Assembly (NCBI GenBank): GCA_028278245.1
Contig: JANQEQ010000068.1
Location: forward strand, 1-52,984
Direction of reading: 5' to 3'
DNA from: Phycisphaerales bacterium
GTDB lineage: Bacteria > Planctomycetota > Phycisphaerae > Phycisphaerales > SM1A02
DNA: 52,984 nucleotides
The notes under the pieces: model-generated
What the model saw: only the letters and a program-made list of their open reading frames with translations
Database searches by the model: none
What the model was told of the DNA's origin: nothing
Shown: one piece after another, positions 45,248 through 52,984 of the stretch
How positions within the stretch are numbered: the first letter of the stretch is position 1
How the letters are laid out: each line of letters begins with the position of its first letter
Made by a program: the position numbers and the translations under genes

Positions 45248-45712
45248 ATGCCTGCAATCGAGGTTGAACCTCAATTTGAGACACTCCTGAGCGGATATGA
45301 GAAGGACCGTTCAAACCTGATCCCGATCCTGCAGGATGTGCAGGAACACGAGGGATATCTTTCGGAAGATGCAATCGTCGAGGTGGCGGACCATCTGGAG
45401 TTGTCGCCGAACGATGTGTTTGGCGTGGCATCCTTCTACACGCTGTTCAAGTTCGTTCCTCCGGGTCGGTGCAACATCAAAGTGTGTCAGGGCACGGCGT
45501 GTCATGTTCGGGGCAGCGGTCTCATCATGGAGGAACTCTCAAAGAAACTCGGGATCAGATCTGGAGAGACCACTGAAGATCGTGAGTTCAGCCTGGAAAG
45601 CGTTGCGTGCTACGGCTCCTGCGCTTTGGCCCCAGTGGTTATCGTCGATGAAAAAGTTCACAGCCGCATGACTTCCAAATCTGCCTGTGAACTTGTTGAA
45701 GAGTCGGAGTAG
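45248..45712 (+). CDS. NuoE/HydC-like thioredoxin-fold 2Fe-2S subunit
   Basis: 154 residues. The four Cys that bind the cluster are C80 and C85 (KVCQGTACHVRG) and C121 and C125 (ACYGSCALAP); the helical N-terminus (LIPILQDVQEHEGYLSEDAI) is typical. By family it passes electrons to or from the NAD(H)-reactive NuoF-like partner. I chose the ATG at 45248 (agagg 7 nt upstream). It is the first of four same-strand genes (NuoE-like, NuoF-like, NuoG-NfnA fusion, NfnB-like), with 84 bp to the next. Confidence 0.92.
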   Translation: MPAIEVEPQFETLLSGYEKDRSNLIPILQDVQEHEGYLSEDAIVEVADHLELSPNDVFGVASFYTLFKFVPPGRCNIKVCQGTACHVRGSGLIMEELSKKLGIRSGETTEDREFSLESVACYGSCALAPVVIVDEKVHSRMTSKSACELVEESE

Positions 45713-45736
45713 TTGCATTCCGATTCGATTATGCCC

Positions 45737-45759
45737 GATCAGGAGATCGGCTCCTGATC
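45737..45759. repeat. Hairpin between the nuoE-like and nuoF-like genes
   Basis: gatcagga / tcctgatc is a perfect 8-bp stem. Its right arm (tcggctcctgatc) is identical over 13 bp to the arm of a hairpin at 35695-35727, so it may be a dispersed palindrome. It could weakly attenuate the operon. Confidence 0.5.
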
Positions 45760-45796
45760 ACAACCTTTTGCCTGCGTCCGGTTCATGAGTAGATAG

Positions 45797-47716
45797 ATGA
45801 ACAGAATCAAATCAGTTGAGGAACTGAACCGATTGCGCGATGAGATTCGTGCTTCGCGCGATCCAAACAAGCGATGTATCACAGTTTGTGGAGATACGGG
45901 TTGCCGTGCTGCAGGAAGTCTTGATCTTGCGGACAAGTTGCGCGCCGAAATGAAGCAGCAGGGGGTTGAAGGCGAAATCGAGATGAAGGTCTGTGGCTGC
46001 CACGGATTCTGTCAGCAGGCACCAGTCGTGGCCGTCGAGCCGGAGGGGATTTTCTACCGTCATGTCGGCCACAAGAATCCCGAGCGGGATGCCAAGGCGG
46101 TTATTGACGGTACACGTGATAACGAAACAGTTGAGCGTCTCCTGTATCGAGATCCTAAAACCAAGAAACGCATCAAGCACTATCGGGACATCCCGTATTA
46201 CGCCATGCAGACTAAGCGTGTGCTGGATAATACCGGCAAGATCGATCCGAATAAGATCGAGGAGTACATCGCAGCGGATGGTTATGCAGCCCTGGCCAAG
46301 GTGTTGAGCTTGGATCCAGGCGATGTTGTCGATGAAATTAAGAAAGCTGACCTGCGCGGACGTGGTGGGGGTGGCTTCCCGACGGGGATCAAATGGGGTT
46401 TTTGCAGGGAAGCTGACGATCAGACGATGCGCTACATCATCTGCAATGCCGATGAAGGCGATCCCGGCGCGTTTATGGATCGTTCCATTATCGAGGGTGA
46501 TCCACATTCGGTACTGGAAGGCATGATCATCGGTGCGTATGCGATTTCACATAGAGTCTGTCCGGCTCAGGGTTACATTTACATACGGGCTGAGTATCCC
46601 CTCGCGGTGCAGAAACTTCGCAAAGCCATTGAACAGGCGGAAGAGCTGGGACTATTGGGTGACAATATCCTCGGCTCGGATTTCAATTTTCATATCAAGA
46701 TCAAACAGGGGGCCGGAGCGTTTGTGTGTGGTGAAGAAACGGCGCTGATTGCGAGCATCGAAGGGAAACGTGGCATGCCTCGTTCACGTCCTCCCTTCCC
46801 GGCAGTTTCCGGTCTGTTTGGTAAACCGACGAACATCAATAACGTAGAAACCTGGGCGACTGTTCCTCGAATCATGAAGCGAGGTGCGGACTGGTTTACC
46901 GAAGTCGGGACCGAGAAAAGCAAAGGAACAAAGATCTTCAGTCTCGTTGGCAAGATCAGCAATTCCGGATTGATCGAAGTGCCGATGGGTATGCCACTAC
47001 GCACAATTGTCGAAGAGATTGGTGGCGGCGTACCTGACGGGAGGACATTCAAAGCAGTCCAGACCGGTGGTCCATCAGGCGGATGCATACCGGCTGAACT
47101 TCTCGATCTCCCGGTGGATTATGAACACCTCAAGGAAGCGGGCTCGATGATGGGCTCCGGCGGAATGGTCGTCATGGACGACTATTCCTGCATGGTCGAC
47201 GTTGCCCGGTACTTCCTCTCGTTCACTGAGAGTGAATCGTGCGGCAAGTGTGTTCCCTGCCGCATGGGTACACAGCATCTGCTGAATATGCTCACCGATA
47301 TCTGCCACGGACACGGTACGCCCAGTGACATTGAGCGCTTGCGCAACATTTCTGATGCTGTCGCCAAGGGTTCGCTATGCGGTCTGGGGCAGACGGCACC
47401 CAATCCGGTCATCACTACCCTGCGGTATTTCGAGGATGAATATCGCGCTCACGTGGAAGATCGTGATTGCCCGGCAGGGGTTTGCCGCGATCTGGTTATG
47501 TATGAGATCGAACCGGAGAATTGTACGGGATGTGGCGTGTGTCAATTGAACTGCCCAACCCTGGCAATTGCGGGTGAGAAGAAGGAACCGCATATTATTG
47601 ACTCGGCATTATGCATTCGATGTGGCGCCTGCAGGGACAGTTGCAAATTTGAAGCGGTATTTACTCACGTACATGAAAACACACCGGACGACCAATCAAT
47701 TGTGAGTCGGACGTAA
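45797..47716 (+). CDS. HydB/NuoF-like NAD(H)- and FMN-binding subunit
   Basis: 639 residues. Domains in order: an N-terminal thioredoxin-like 2Fe-2S domain (C31, C36, then CGCHGFC at 66-72); the NuoF core with FMN/NAD motifs RGRGGGGFPTGIKW (187-200), CNADEGDPGAFMDR (216-229) and CGEETALIASIEGK (311-324); the SLBB segment; the N3 4Fe-4S site CGKCVPC with C528; and a C-terminal two-cluster ferredoxin domain (C576, C579, C582, C586; C606, C609, C612, C616). This extended layout is that of HydB/HndC of soluble NAD-linked complexes rather than NuoF of complex I. It is followed 2 bp later by the NuoG-NfnA fusion. Confidence 0.93.
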   Translation: MNRIKSVEELNRLRDEIRASRDPNKRCITVCGDTGCRAAGSLDLADKLRAEMKQQGVEGEIEMKVCGCHGFCQQAPVVAVEPEGIFYRHVGHKNPERDAKAVIDGTRDNETVERLLYRDPKTKKRIKHYRDIPYYAMQTKRVLDNTGKIDPNKIEEYIAADGYAALAKVLSLDPGDVVDEIKKADLRGRGGGGFPTGIKWGFCREADDQTMRYIICNADEGDPGAFMDRSIIEGDPHSVLEGMIIGAYAISHRVCPAQGYIYIRAEYPLAVQKLRKAIEQAEELGLLGDNILGSDFNFHIKIKQGAGAFVCGEETALIASIEGKRGMPRSRPPFPAVSGLFGKPTNINNVETWATVPRIMKRGADWFTEVGTEKSKGTKIFSLVGKISNSGLIEVPMGMPLRTIVEEIGGGVPDGRTFKAVQTGGPSGGCIPAELLDLPVDYEHLKEAGSMMGSGGMVVMDDYSCMVDVARYFLSFTESESCGKCVPCRMGTQHLLNMLTDICHGHGTPSDIERLRNISDAVAKGSLCGLGQTAPNPVITTLRYFEDEYRAHVEDRDCPAGVCRDLVMYEIEPENCTGCGVCQLNCPTLAIAGEKKEPHIIDSALCIRCGACRDSCKFEAVFTHVHENTPDDQSIVSRT

Positions 47717-47718
47717 CG

Positions 47719-50253
47719 ATGAACTCTTTTTCGGAAAGCACGATGGACACTATTTCACTTACCATCGATAACCAACAGATAACCACTGAGCCTGGACGAA
47801 CTGTACTTCAGGCAGCAGAAGAAGCCGGGATTTCCATACCCACAATATGCGCGCATGAGGATCTCCCCAGTTATGGCGCCTGCAGAATGTGTGTAGTGGA
47901 AATAGAGGGAATGCGCGGCTATCCCACATCATGTACCACCCCGGTATCCGAAGGCATGGTAGTCCAGACTGATACTACTGAGCTGCGCAAGCTCCGTAAC
48001 CAGGTGATGGAGTTTATTCTTTCCGGGCATCCCGATTCGTGTCTGGTGTGCGATCATCGGGAGGATTGTGAAAAATATCGCCCGAATGTGACCAAGGCTG
48101 GTCGCTCAACTCGTTGCGGTTTCTGCAGCAACCGTGATGTGTGCATGGTGAGGAACTATGCGATCACTTGTTATGAACGACATTTGAATCTTCCTACGCT
48201 TTATTGTCACTACAACCTGGAGCGCGATGATCCGTTCATGGAGCGGGATCTCAATCTATGCATACTATGTGGTCTCTGTTGGCGTATCTGCGAGAAGATA
48301 CACGGATCACCTGCCATCAGTATTAACAACCGGGGACGCTGGGCAAAAGTCGGGACGGCATTCAATTCAAGTTATGTTGATTCCGGCTGCACGTTTTGTG
48401 GAGCGTGCATCGATATCTGTCCAACCGGAACACTCACCGATCGTTACGCTCGATGGTATGGCAAGGGGAACTTTGGTTGGGAAACAGTATGCACGCTGTG
48501 TCCTGAGGGTTGCAAAATCAAATCGACGTTGAGTGACAACAAAGTTGTTTCAACGGAGATGATCAGTTTCGATCGGGAATCGCGTATTTGTGCGTTGGGT
48601 CGTTTCGCGTACGCACAATTGATGAACGCTCCCAAGCGATTGAAACGTCCCTACATTCGAGATAACGACGAGCTCACACCGGTCAGTTGGCCGGATGCCA
48701 TCGATTTTGTGGCAAAGAAACTGGCAGAATATGAGCCGGGTCAATGCGCAACAATTGTTGACAGCGCCAACATTCGAGAGAATCTGCACCTGTATCGGCG
48801 CTTCACTGAGGAAGCAATGCAGGGGCGTTTTGCTTCTGTACCCGCAGGGGATGGCTTTGATGATATTGATGATGAATCGCTAAAAGCAGATCTGCAAGCG
48901 GGCAAGATCAAAGCGGTAGTGCTCGGTGGTGATTATCTCGATCCGGAATTGCTCGAAGGATTGGATTGTCTGATCGTATTGGATTATCTACCTTCTGCTG
49001 CCACGAAACGCGCCGATGCCGTACTCCCCGTGGCAATTCTTGCAGAACTCACCGGGACATTCCGCGATGATGCCGGTGAAATCAAACCGTTGAAGCGAGC
49101 GGTTGATGCAGCCGGAGAAGCGCGACCGGAATGGATGATCCTGCGCGATCTGGCTGGTGCCCTGAACCGGAATGGATGGCCTTATGATGATATCAACGGC
49201 GTGACGGAAGATATTACGAATGATCCAGCGCCACAGCCGTGGCCGGGATCGCCGCGCGATTCGCTGAAGGATCTTCCTCCCCGTTTCCGAGGGGCGTATC
49301 TGGCCGACACGGTTCCCGCGCTCAAGGATGTCGGACTGCCGAGCCATCCCACGCCGATCCATCCGCGCCCGACAACAGGATTCAAGATTCTCAAGCATGA
49401 AGAAGTCGTACCGAACTTCTTCCTGATCACAATTGAGGCGCCGAAGATTGCCCAATATGCGCGTCCGGGACAGTTCGTCATACTGATGGTTGATGAAACA
49501 TCCGAGCGAGTGCCATTTACACTGGCGGACTGGGATGCAGAAGCAGGCACAATTACGCTCATCATCGAAGAAGTTGGTCGATCCAGCGGCGAGCTGGTAT
49601 TTCTTAGTGAAGGTGACTTTATTGCTCACGTCACCGGTCCTCTGGGAGTTGAACTCCCCGTTCCCGAAGGTGATACGATTGCTCTTGGTGGAGGATGCTA
49701 CGGCATCGGCGCGATTTATCCCATCGCGCGTGAATTGAAACAACTGGGTAAAAAGGTCATCACAGTTCTGGAAGCGTGCAGCAGTTATACGCTTTATATG
49801 GAATCACAATTCCGGGAAGTCAGCGACGAAGTCATTATTATGACGAAAGATGGGGGGAAGGGCATGAAGGGGGGTGTGCAGGAAGCGTTCACTCATCTGG
49901 TTGATCGAGGCACGAAAGTCGATCAATTCGTTGCGGTTGGCTGCACATTCATGATGCGCATGGTGACGGAAACAACACGTAATTTCGGAATTCCTTTACA
50001 GGTGGCATTGAATCCCATCATGGTCGATGGGACGGGAATGTGCGGAGCCTGCAGGATCACAATCGGTGATGAAACCAAATTCGCCTGTATTGATGGTCCT
50101 TTCTTTGACGGCCACCAGGTCGACTGGGATGAACTCGGTTCGCGTCGTGGAGCGTATGCGGCCGAGGAGATTGAAGCCATTCCCCAGGACACACATCACC
50201 ATGAGAAACTTGTTCCCATCACCACGTCCGGTGGCTGTGCCCTTGATGATTAG
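47719..50253 (+). CDS. NuoG-like / NfnA-like fusion subunit
   Basis: 844 residues from the ATG at 47719, 2 bp after the NuoF-like stop (coupled); an ATG at 47743 has the better ribosome site. Iron-sulfur ligands: C44, C55, C58, C72 (2Fe-2S); H104, C108, C111, C117; C133, C136, C142, C151; C181-C191; C224-C234; then CTLCPEGC (C258, C261, C265) with C291. A shortened molybdopterin-like region (about 316-482) keeps ADAVLPVAILAELTGTF but is too short for cofactor. Residues about 553-815 are an NfnA-like FAD module with RPGQFVILM, GGGCYGIGAIYPIA and DGTGMCGACR (C775, C778, C790). This joins two subunits that are separate in most systems. Confidence 0.9.
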   Translation: MNSFSESTMDTISLTIDNQQITTEPGRTVLQAAEEAGISIPTICAHEDLPSYGACRMCVVEIEGMRGYPTSCTTPVSEGMVVQTDTTELRKLRNQVMEFILSGHPDSCLVCDHREDCEKYRPNVTKAGRSTRCGFCSNRDVCMVRNYAITCYERHLNLPTLYCHYNLERDDPFMERDLNLCILCGLCWRICEKIHGSPAISINNRGRWAKVGTAFNSSYVDSGCTFCGACIDICPTGTLTDRYARWYGKGNFGWETVCTLCPEGCKIKSTLSDNKVVSTEMISFDRESRICALGRFAYAQLMNAPKRLKRPYIRDNDELTPVSWPDAIDFVAKKLAEYEPGQCATIVDSANIRENLHLYRRFTEEAMQGRFASVPAGDGFDDIDDESLKADLQAGKIKAVVLGGDYLDPELLEGLDCLIVLDYLPSAATKRADAVLPVAILAELTGTFRDDAGEIKPLKRAVDAAGEARPEWMILRDLAGALNRNGWPYDDINGVTEDITNDPAPQPWPGSPRDSLKDLPPRFRGAYLADTVPALKDVGLPSHPTPIHPRPTTGFKILKHEEVVPNFFLITIEAPKIAQYARPGQFVILMVDETSERVPFTLADWDAEAGTITLIIEEVGRSSGELVFLSEGDFIAHVTGPLGVELPVPEGDTIALGGGCYGIGAIYPIARELKQLGKKVITVLEACSSYTLYMESQFREVSDEVIIMTKDGGKGMKGGVQEAFTHLVDRGTKVDQFVAVGCTFMMRMVTETTRNFGIPLQVALNPIMVDGTGMCGACRITIGDETKFACIDGPFFDGHQVDWDELGSRRGAYAAEEIEAIPQDTHHHEKLVPITTSGGCALDD

Positions 50254-50300
50254 TTTGATATTCATACGTCTTATTAGGTTTCATACGGATCAGAATAATT

Positions 50301-51803
50301 ATGTCAGAAACGGATCCTAAAACTCCCCCCAAGAAGAAGCGCAAACCGAAAAAGCCTAAGGTTCCTCGGCAACCTATGCCTGAGCAGGATGCCACCCGAC
50401 GAGCGCGCAATTTCCAGGAAGTGCCTTACGGTTATCCGCCTGAGACGGCTATCATAGAAGCTGCTCGTTGCCTTCAGTGCAAAAAGCCGCTGTGTGTACA
50501 GGGGTGTCCTGTTAATATTGATATTCCTGCGTTTATCAAACTGATTGAGGAGAGCAATTTCGAAGGTGCAGCAATCAAATTGCTGGAACAAACGGCATTA
50601 CCAGCAGTGTGCGGCCGGGTTTGCCCACAGGAAACGCAGTGTGAAGAAAAGTGCGTGCTGGGCAAGAAGTTTGAACCCGTTGCCATCGGACGATTGGAAC
50701 GATTCGCTGCGGATTATGTTCGTGAACATGGAGATGAACTGGAAGCTCAAATCGATCCTCCGACTGGGAAGAGGGTGGCTGTCATTGGCGCCGGGCCGGC
50801 CGGTATCACCGTTGCCGGTGACCTGGCACGTCTTGGACATAAGGTCGTGATGTTTGAAGCACTCCACCTTACCGGCGGCGTCCTGATGTACGGCATTCCT
50901 GAGTTTCGACTTCCCAAGGATATCGTGCAATTTGAAGTTAATAATCTCAAGAAATTAGGAGTAGAGATTCATACAGACTATGTCATCGGCAAGGCGGAGA
51001 CCGTCGACCAACTCCTCAATGAGGAAGGTTATGATGCAGTCTTTATCGGTTCCGGTGCGGGTCTGCCTATGTTCATGAATGTTCCCGGCGAGAATGCTAT
51101 TGGGGTTTACAGCGCCAATGAGTTTCTCACCAGGATCAATCTCATGAAGGCGTATGATTTCCCCAATTATGCCACGAGCCCGATTCGTGCCAAGCATATC
51201 ATTACCGTGGGGGGCGGCAATGTCGCAATGGATTCAGCTCGCTGCGCCTTACGTATCGGATCAAAATCAACCGTTGTCTATCGACGCGCACGAGAACAGA
51301 TGCCCGCACGCGATGAAGAGATTCACCACGCAGAGGAGGAGGGAGTGGAATTCAATCTGCTGACCAATCCAGTCCGCATCCTCACGGATGACGACAATAA
51401 GATGGTGGGGATGGAAGTCATCAAGATGGAGCTGGGTGAACCTGATGATTCCGGCAGACGCAGCCCGGTTCCAGTTCCCGGCAGCGAGTACATCATCGAA
51501 GCAGATTGCTGTGTGGTCTCCATCGGTAATAAACCCAATCCGCTTATTCCCCAGACGTCGCCTGATCTGTCAATCACAAGGTGGGGGACGATCGAAGCAG
51601 ATGAAGGCACAATGCAAACATCCAAACCGGGTGTGTTTGCCGGAGGGGATGTTGTTTCCGGTGCGGCCACGGTGATCAGCGCCATGGGCCAAGCAAAAAT
51701 TGCTGCCCACAATATTCATTTGTATCTCACCGGAGGAGAGCCGGATACCTCAGAAGAGGAAACTCAAACGGAAGAGAAGGAACAGCCGGTTACCTCCGAG
51801 TAA
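50301..51803 (+). CDS. NfnB/GltD-like FAD- and NADPH-binding iron-sulfur subunit
   Basis: 500 residues. A Lys/Pro-rich start (KKKRKPKKPK) precedes the N-terminal two-cluster ferredoxin domain (C57, C60, C65, C69; C104, C108, C114, C118). Then come FAD motif VIGAGPAGITVAGDLA (161 on), GGVLMYGIPEFRLP, NADP motif ITVGGGNVAMD and the last FAD motif PGVFAGGDVVSGAATV. This matches NfnB and the small subunit of glutamate synthase; the neighbouring NfnA module and absence of gltB favour NfnB. It would carry the bifurcating FAD and the NADP(H) site. Last gene of the operon, 47 bp after the fusion, ending at a strong terminator. Confidence 0.9.
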   Translation: MSETDPKTPPKKKRKPKKPKVPRQPMPEQDATRRARNFQEVPYGYPPETAIIEAARCLQCKKPLCVQGCPVNIDIPAFIKLIEESNFEGAAIKLLEQTALPAVCGRVCPQETQCEEKCVLGKKFEPVAIGRLERFAADYVREHGDELEAQIDPPTGKRVAVIGAGPAGITVAGDLARLGHKVVMFEALHLTGGVLMYGIPEFRLPKDIVQFEVNNLKKLGVEIHTDYVIGKAETVDQLLNEEGYDAVFIGSGAGLPMFMNVPGENAIGVYSANEFLTRINLMKAYDFPNYATSPIRAKHIITVGGGNVAMDSARCALRIGSKSTVVYRRAREQMPARDEEIHHAEEEGVEFNLLTNPVRILTDDDNKMVGMEVIKMELGEPDDSGRRSPVPVPGSEYIIEADCCVVSIGNKPNPLIPQTSPDLSITRWGTIEADEGTMQTSKPGVFAGGDVVSGAATVISAMGQAKIAAHNIHLYLTGGEPDTSEEETQTEEKEQPVTSE

Positions 51804-51825
51804 TTGGTTCCAATAGTTAAAACAA

Positions 51826-51859
51826 AATCGGTCCGAGTACGTCCTCGGACCGATTGTGT
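51826..51859. terminator. Intrinsic terminator after the NfnB-like gene
   Basis: A perfect 12-bp stem (aatcggtccgag / ctcggaccgatt) with a 6-nt loop lies between two convergent genes. The flanking aaaa and gtgttt make it usable in both directions. Confidence 0.88.
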
Positions 51860-51896
51860 TTGGAGGAACACCTAAGTTCCCGGAGTCGAATCAAAC

Positions 51897-52832
51897 TTAG
51901 TCGTATGCTGCGGTGATGGTCGGGAGTTCCACACTTTCCAGTTTCAGGTTGGTCTGAATTCGGAAATTTGACTGGGTGCGGTGACGCTCCGCGAAGAAGA
52001 AGTCCAGTGAATAATCCTCTCCATCTTCCAATCCTAAACGATTGAGATCAACATACTGAGACTGTGCTGCGTGGACACCACCAAGGTCAATCACAAGTTC
52101 TCCATTGATGTAAACCCATACATCATCATCGCCGGTGAACTTGAAGACCTGTGCGCCGTCAGCTTCATAGGTAAATTCTGTGTGCAACTCGAATGTGAAG
52201 TGGAAGTTCCGATCGGGACTGCCACCGGGATTGCCGTAGAGTTCATCTTCGATGGGGAAGAAACCACCAAGTGCGTCGTATTCGGGATCAATTTTATCAT
52301 CGAAGATATAGCTACCATCATCACCCCGAACGAGTGTCAGGGTGAGTGGTGCAGACATATTGACGCCTGGAACATCACGATACCACTGGTTGAAACTGCT
52401 CTCTGTGTGGATTCCACCGGTGTTTGAGGTGCCCTGACTTCCGGCGGTATCGCCTAAGTCCGGATCATAGAGCAGGTAACAGATGTCTCGATTGCTGGAA
52501 TCCTTCCATTGATTCCTGATTTTCCACCCTTCACCGATAAAGACTGGTTTCCCATCCCCACTCAGTGAGGGGGAGATATTGCCGCAGTACTGGCCGAAAC
52601 CTGCCGTGGGACGCATCTCAAAATCGGTATGACCGTCAGCATGATTTCGTTCCCGGAAGTCGCGCACGACTCCGGTTAGCTCGATGTATTCCGGCAGCTC
52701 TTCACCACCGCCGCCATTGCCTCCTGCCAGGACTGGTGCATTACACAGCATTATCGCTGCAGCACCTGTGAAGGCCAGGACGCCGGCTGCCGGGCCAATG
52801 AGTCTGAATTGTTGGTGCGTGTTCATGTTCAT
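51897..52832 (-). CDS. Secreted fibro-slime domain protein
   Basis: 311 residues: N-terminal signal (GPAAGVLAFTGAAAIMLCNAPVLA), then the fibro-slime pattern: ELTGVVRDFRERN with HTDFEM, a Trp-rich middle, and the C-terminal PA14-like strand GDDDVWVYINGELVIDLGG. Such domains occur in exported proteins of planctomycetes, myxobacteria and fibrolytic bacteria, and probably bind glycan. Function unknown. The start ATG at 52832 has gggag upstream. The remaining 152 bp to the window edge are its leader; no gene is seen there. Confidence 0.8.
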   Translation of the reverse strand: MNMNTHQQFRLIGPAAGVLAFTGAAAIMLCNAPVLAGGNGGGGEELPEYIELTGVVRDFRERNHADGHTDFEMRPTAGFGQYCGNISPSLSGDGKPVFIGEGWKIRNQWKDSSNRDICYLLYDPDLGDTAGSQGTSNTGGIHTESSFNQWYRDVPGVNMSAPLTLTLVRGDDGSYIFDDKIDPEYDALGGFFPIEDELYGNPGGSPDRNFHFTFELHTEFTYEADGAQVFKFTGDDDVWVYINGELVIDLGGVHAAQSQYVDLNRLGLEDGEDYSLDFFFAERHRTQSNFRIQTNLKLESVELPTITAAYD

Positions 52833-52984
52833 GGTGGTCTCCCTCCAGCAGGGTTTACGGAGAATAGATTCAGTTTCAGCCTACGATTGGATATGGCAAA
52901 TCAGACACCGGGAATGTGGAATTCGTCTCGGCCAGCATGAATCTGTAACGGTTATGACACTTCTGATGTATCTGTTGTTATTAC

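Noticed and set aside
47719..50253. HydA-type iron hydrogenase
   Set aside because: The N-terminal clusters resemble HydA, but no H-cluster motifs follow; the C-terminal half is an NfnA-like flavoprotein.
47719..50253. Formate dehydrogenase alpha subunit
   Set aside because: The molybdopterin-like region is only about 165 residues and lacks the usual cofactor-binding length and motifs.
50301..51803. Glutamate synthase small subunit (gltD)
   Set aside because: No gltB is adjacent, and the NfnA-like module directly upstream makes NfnB the better reading.
1..52984. CRISPR array or rRNA operon
   Set aside because: No regularly spaced identical repeats with unique spacers and no rRNA-like sequence were seen.

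Overview
The window looks like chromosomal DNA of a planctomycete, most likely a marine relative of the Phycisphaerales. The evidence is a secreted protein with a PEP-CTERM-like anchor ending in an Arg cluster, several exported proteins ending in a short dockerin-like tail (DLTGDGIVDINDIFEILG type), a divergent pair of a Hanks-type kinase and an unusual ECF-like sigma factor, a DUF1080 lipoprotein, a B12-dependent ribonucleotide reductase and a fibro-slime protein. This placement is inferred from family content; no rRNA is present to confirm it.

Layout. 1-2.4 kb: the end of a secretin gene, then a STAS / HATPase pair of the anti-anti-sigma / anti-sigma type. 2.5-5.6 kb: a large Cys-rich subtilisin-like protein whose catalytic Asp appears to be Glu. 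5.9-16.9 kb (minus strand): rplK-rplA-rplJ-rplL, a strong terminator, then rpoB-rpoC. A good promoter lies in front of rplK, and immediately upstream of it, where secE-nusG often sits, is a REP-associated tyrosine transposase (RAYT) flanked by at least four REP-type hairpins (17.0-17.95 kb). 18-28 kb: signalling and envelope genes (beta-propeller-like secreted protein, kinase/sigma pair, PEP-CTERM protein, MscS channel, DUF481 barrel, OmcB-like DUF11 lipoprotein, and a small lipoprotein with a possible Cys-His-Asp triad). 28-35.6 kb: queG and pcrA, divergent from nrdJ. 35.6-36.1 kb: a gene-free stretch dense in hairpins, possibly structured RNA. 36.1-39.3 kb: an orphan nuoA, then a small integrated islet bounded by a 37-nt copy of the 5' half of tRNA-Pro and the intact tRNA-Pro(TGG). 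The islet carries a pectate-lyase-like gene and the C-terminal remnant of a tyrosine recombinase; degenerate copies of the tRNA 3' half lie beyond it. 39.4-44.1 kb: an ankyrin/serine-beta-lactamase fusion and other accessory secreted proteins. 44.1-51.8 kb: a redox locus. 51.9-52.8 kb: a fibro-slime domain protein.

The most interesting system is the redox locus at 45.2-51.8 kb. Four consecutive plus-strand genes encode a NuoE-like subunit, a long HydB/NuoF-like subunit, an 844-residue fusion of a shortened NuoG-like protein with an NfnA-like ferredoxin:NADP reductase module, and an NfnB-like (GltD-family) flavoprotein. An Fpr-type ferredoxin-NADP reductase is encoded divergently upstream. I read this as a soluble NAD(H)/NADP(H)/ferredoxin oxidoreductase, conceptually close to the Stn-type electron-bifurcating transhydrogenase described from Sporomusa ovata. 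Its domain arrangement and its presence in a planctomycete deserve checking. No hydrogenase active-site domain is present, and the NuoG molybdopterin region is too short to be a normal molybdoenzyme.
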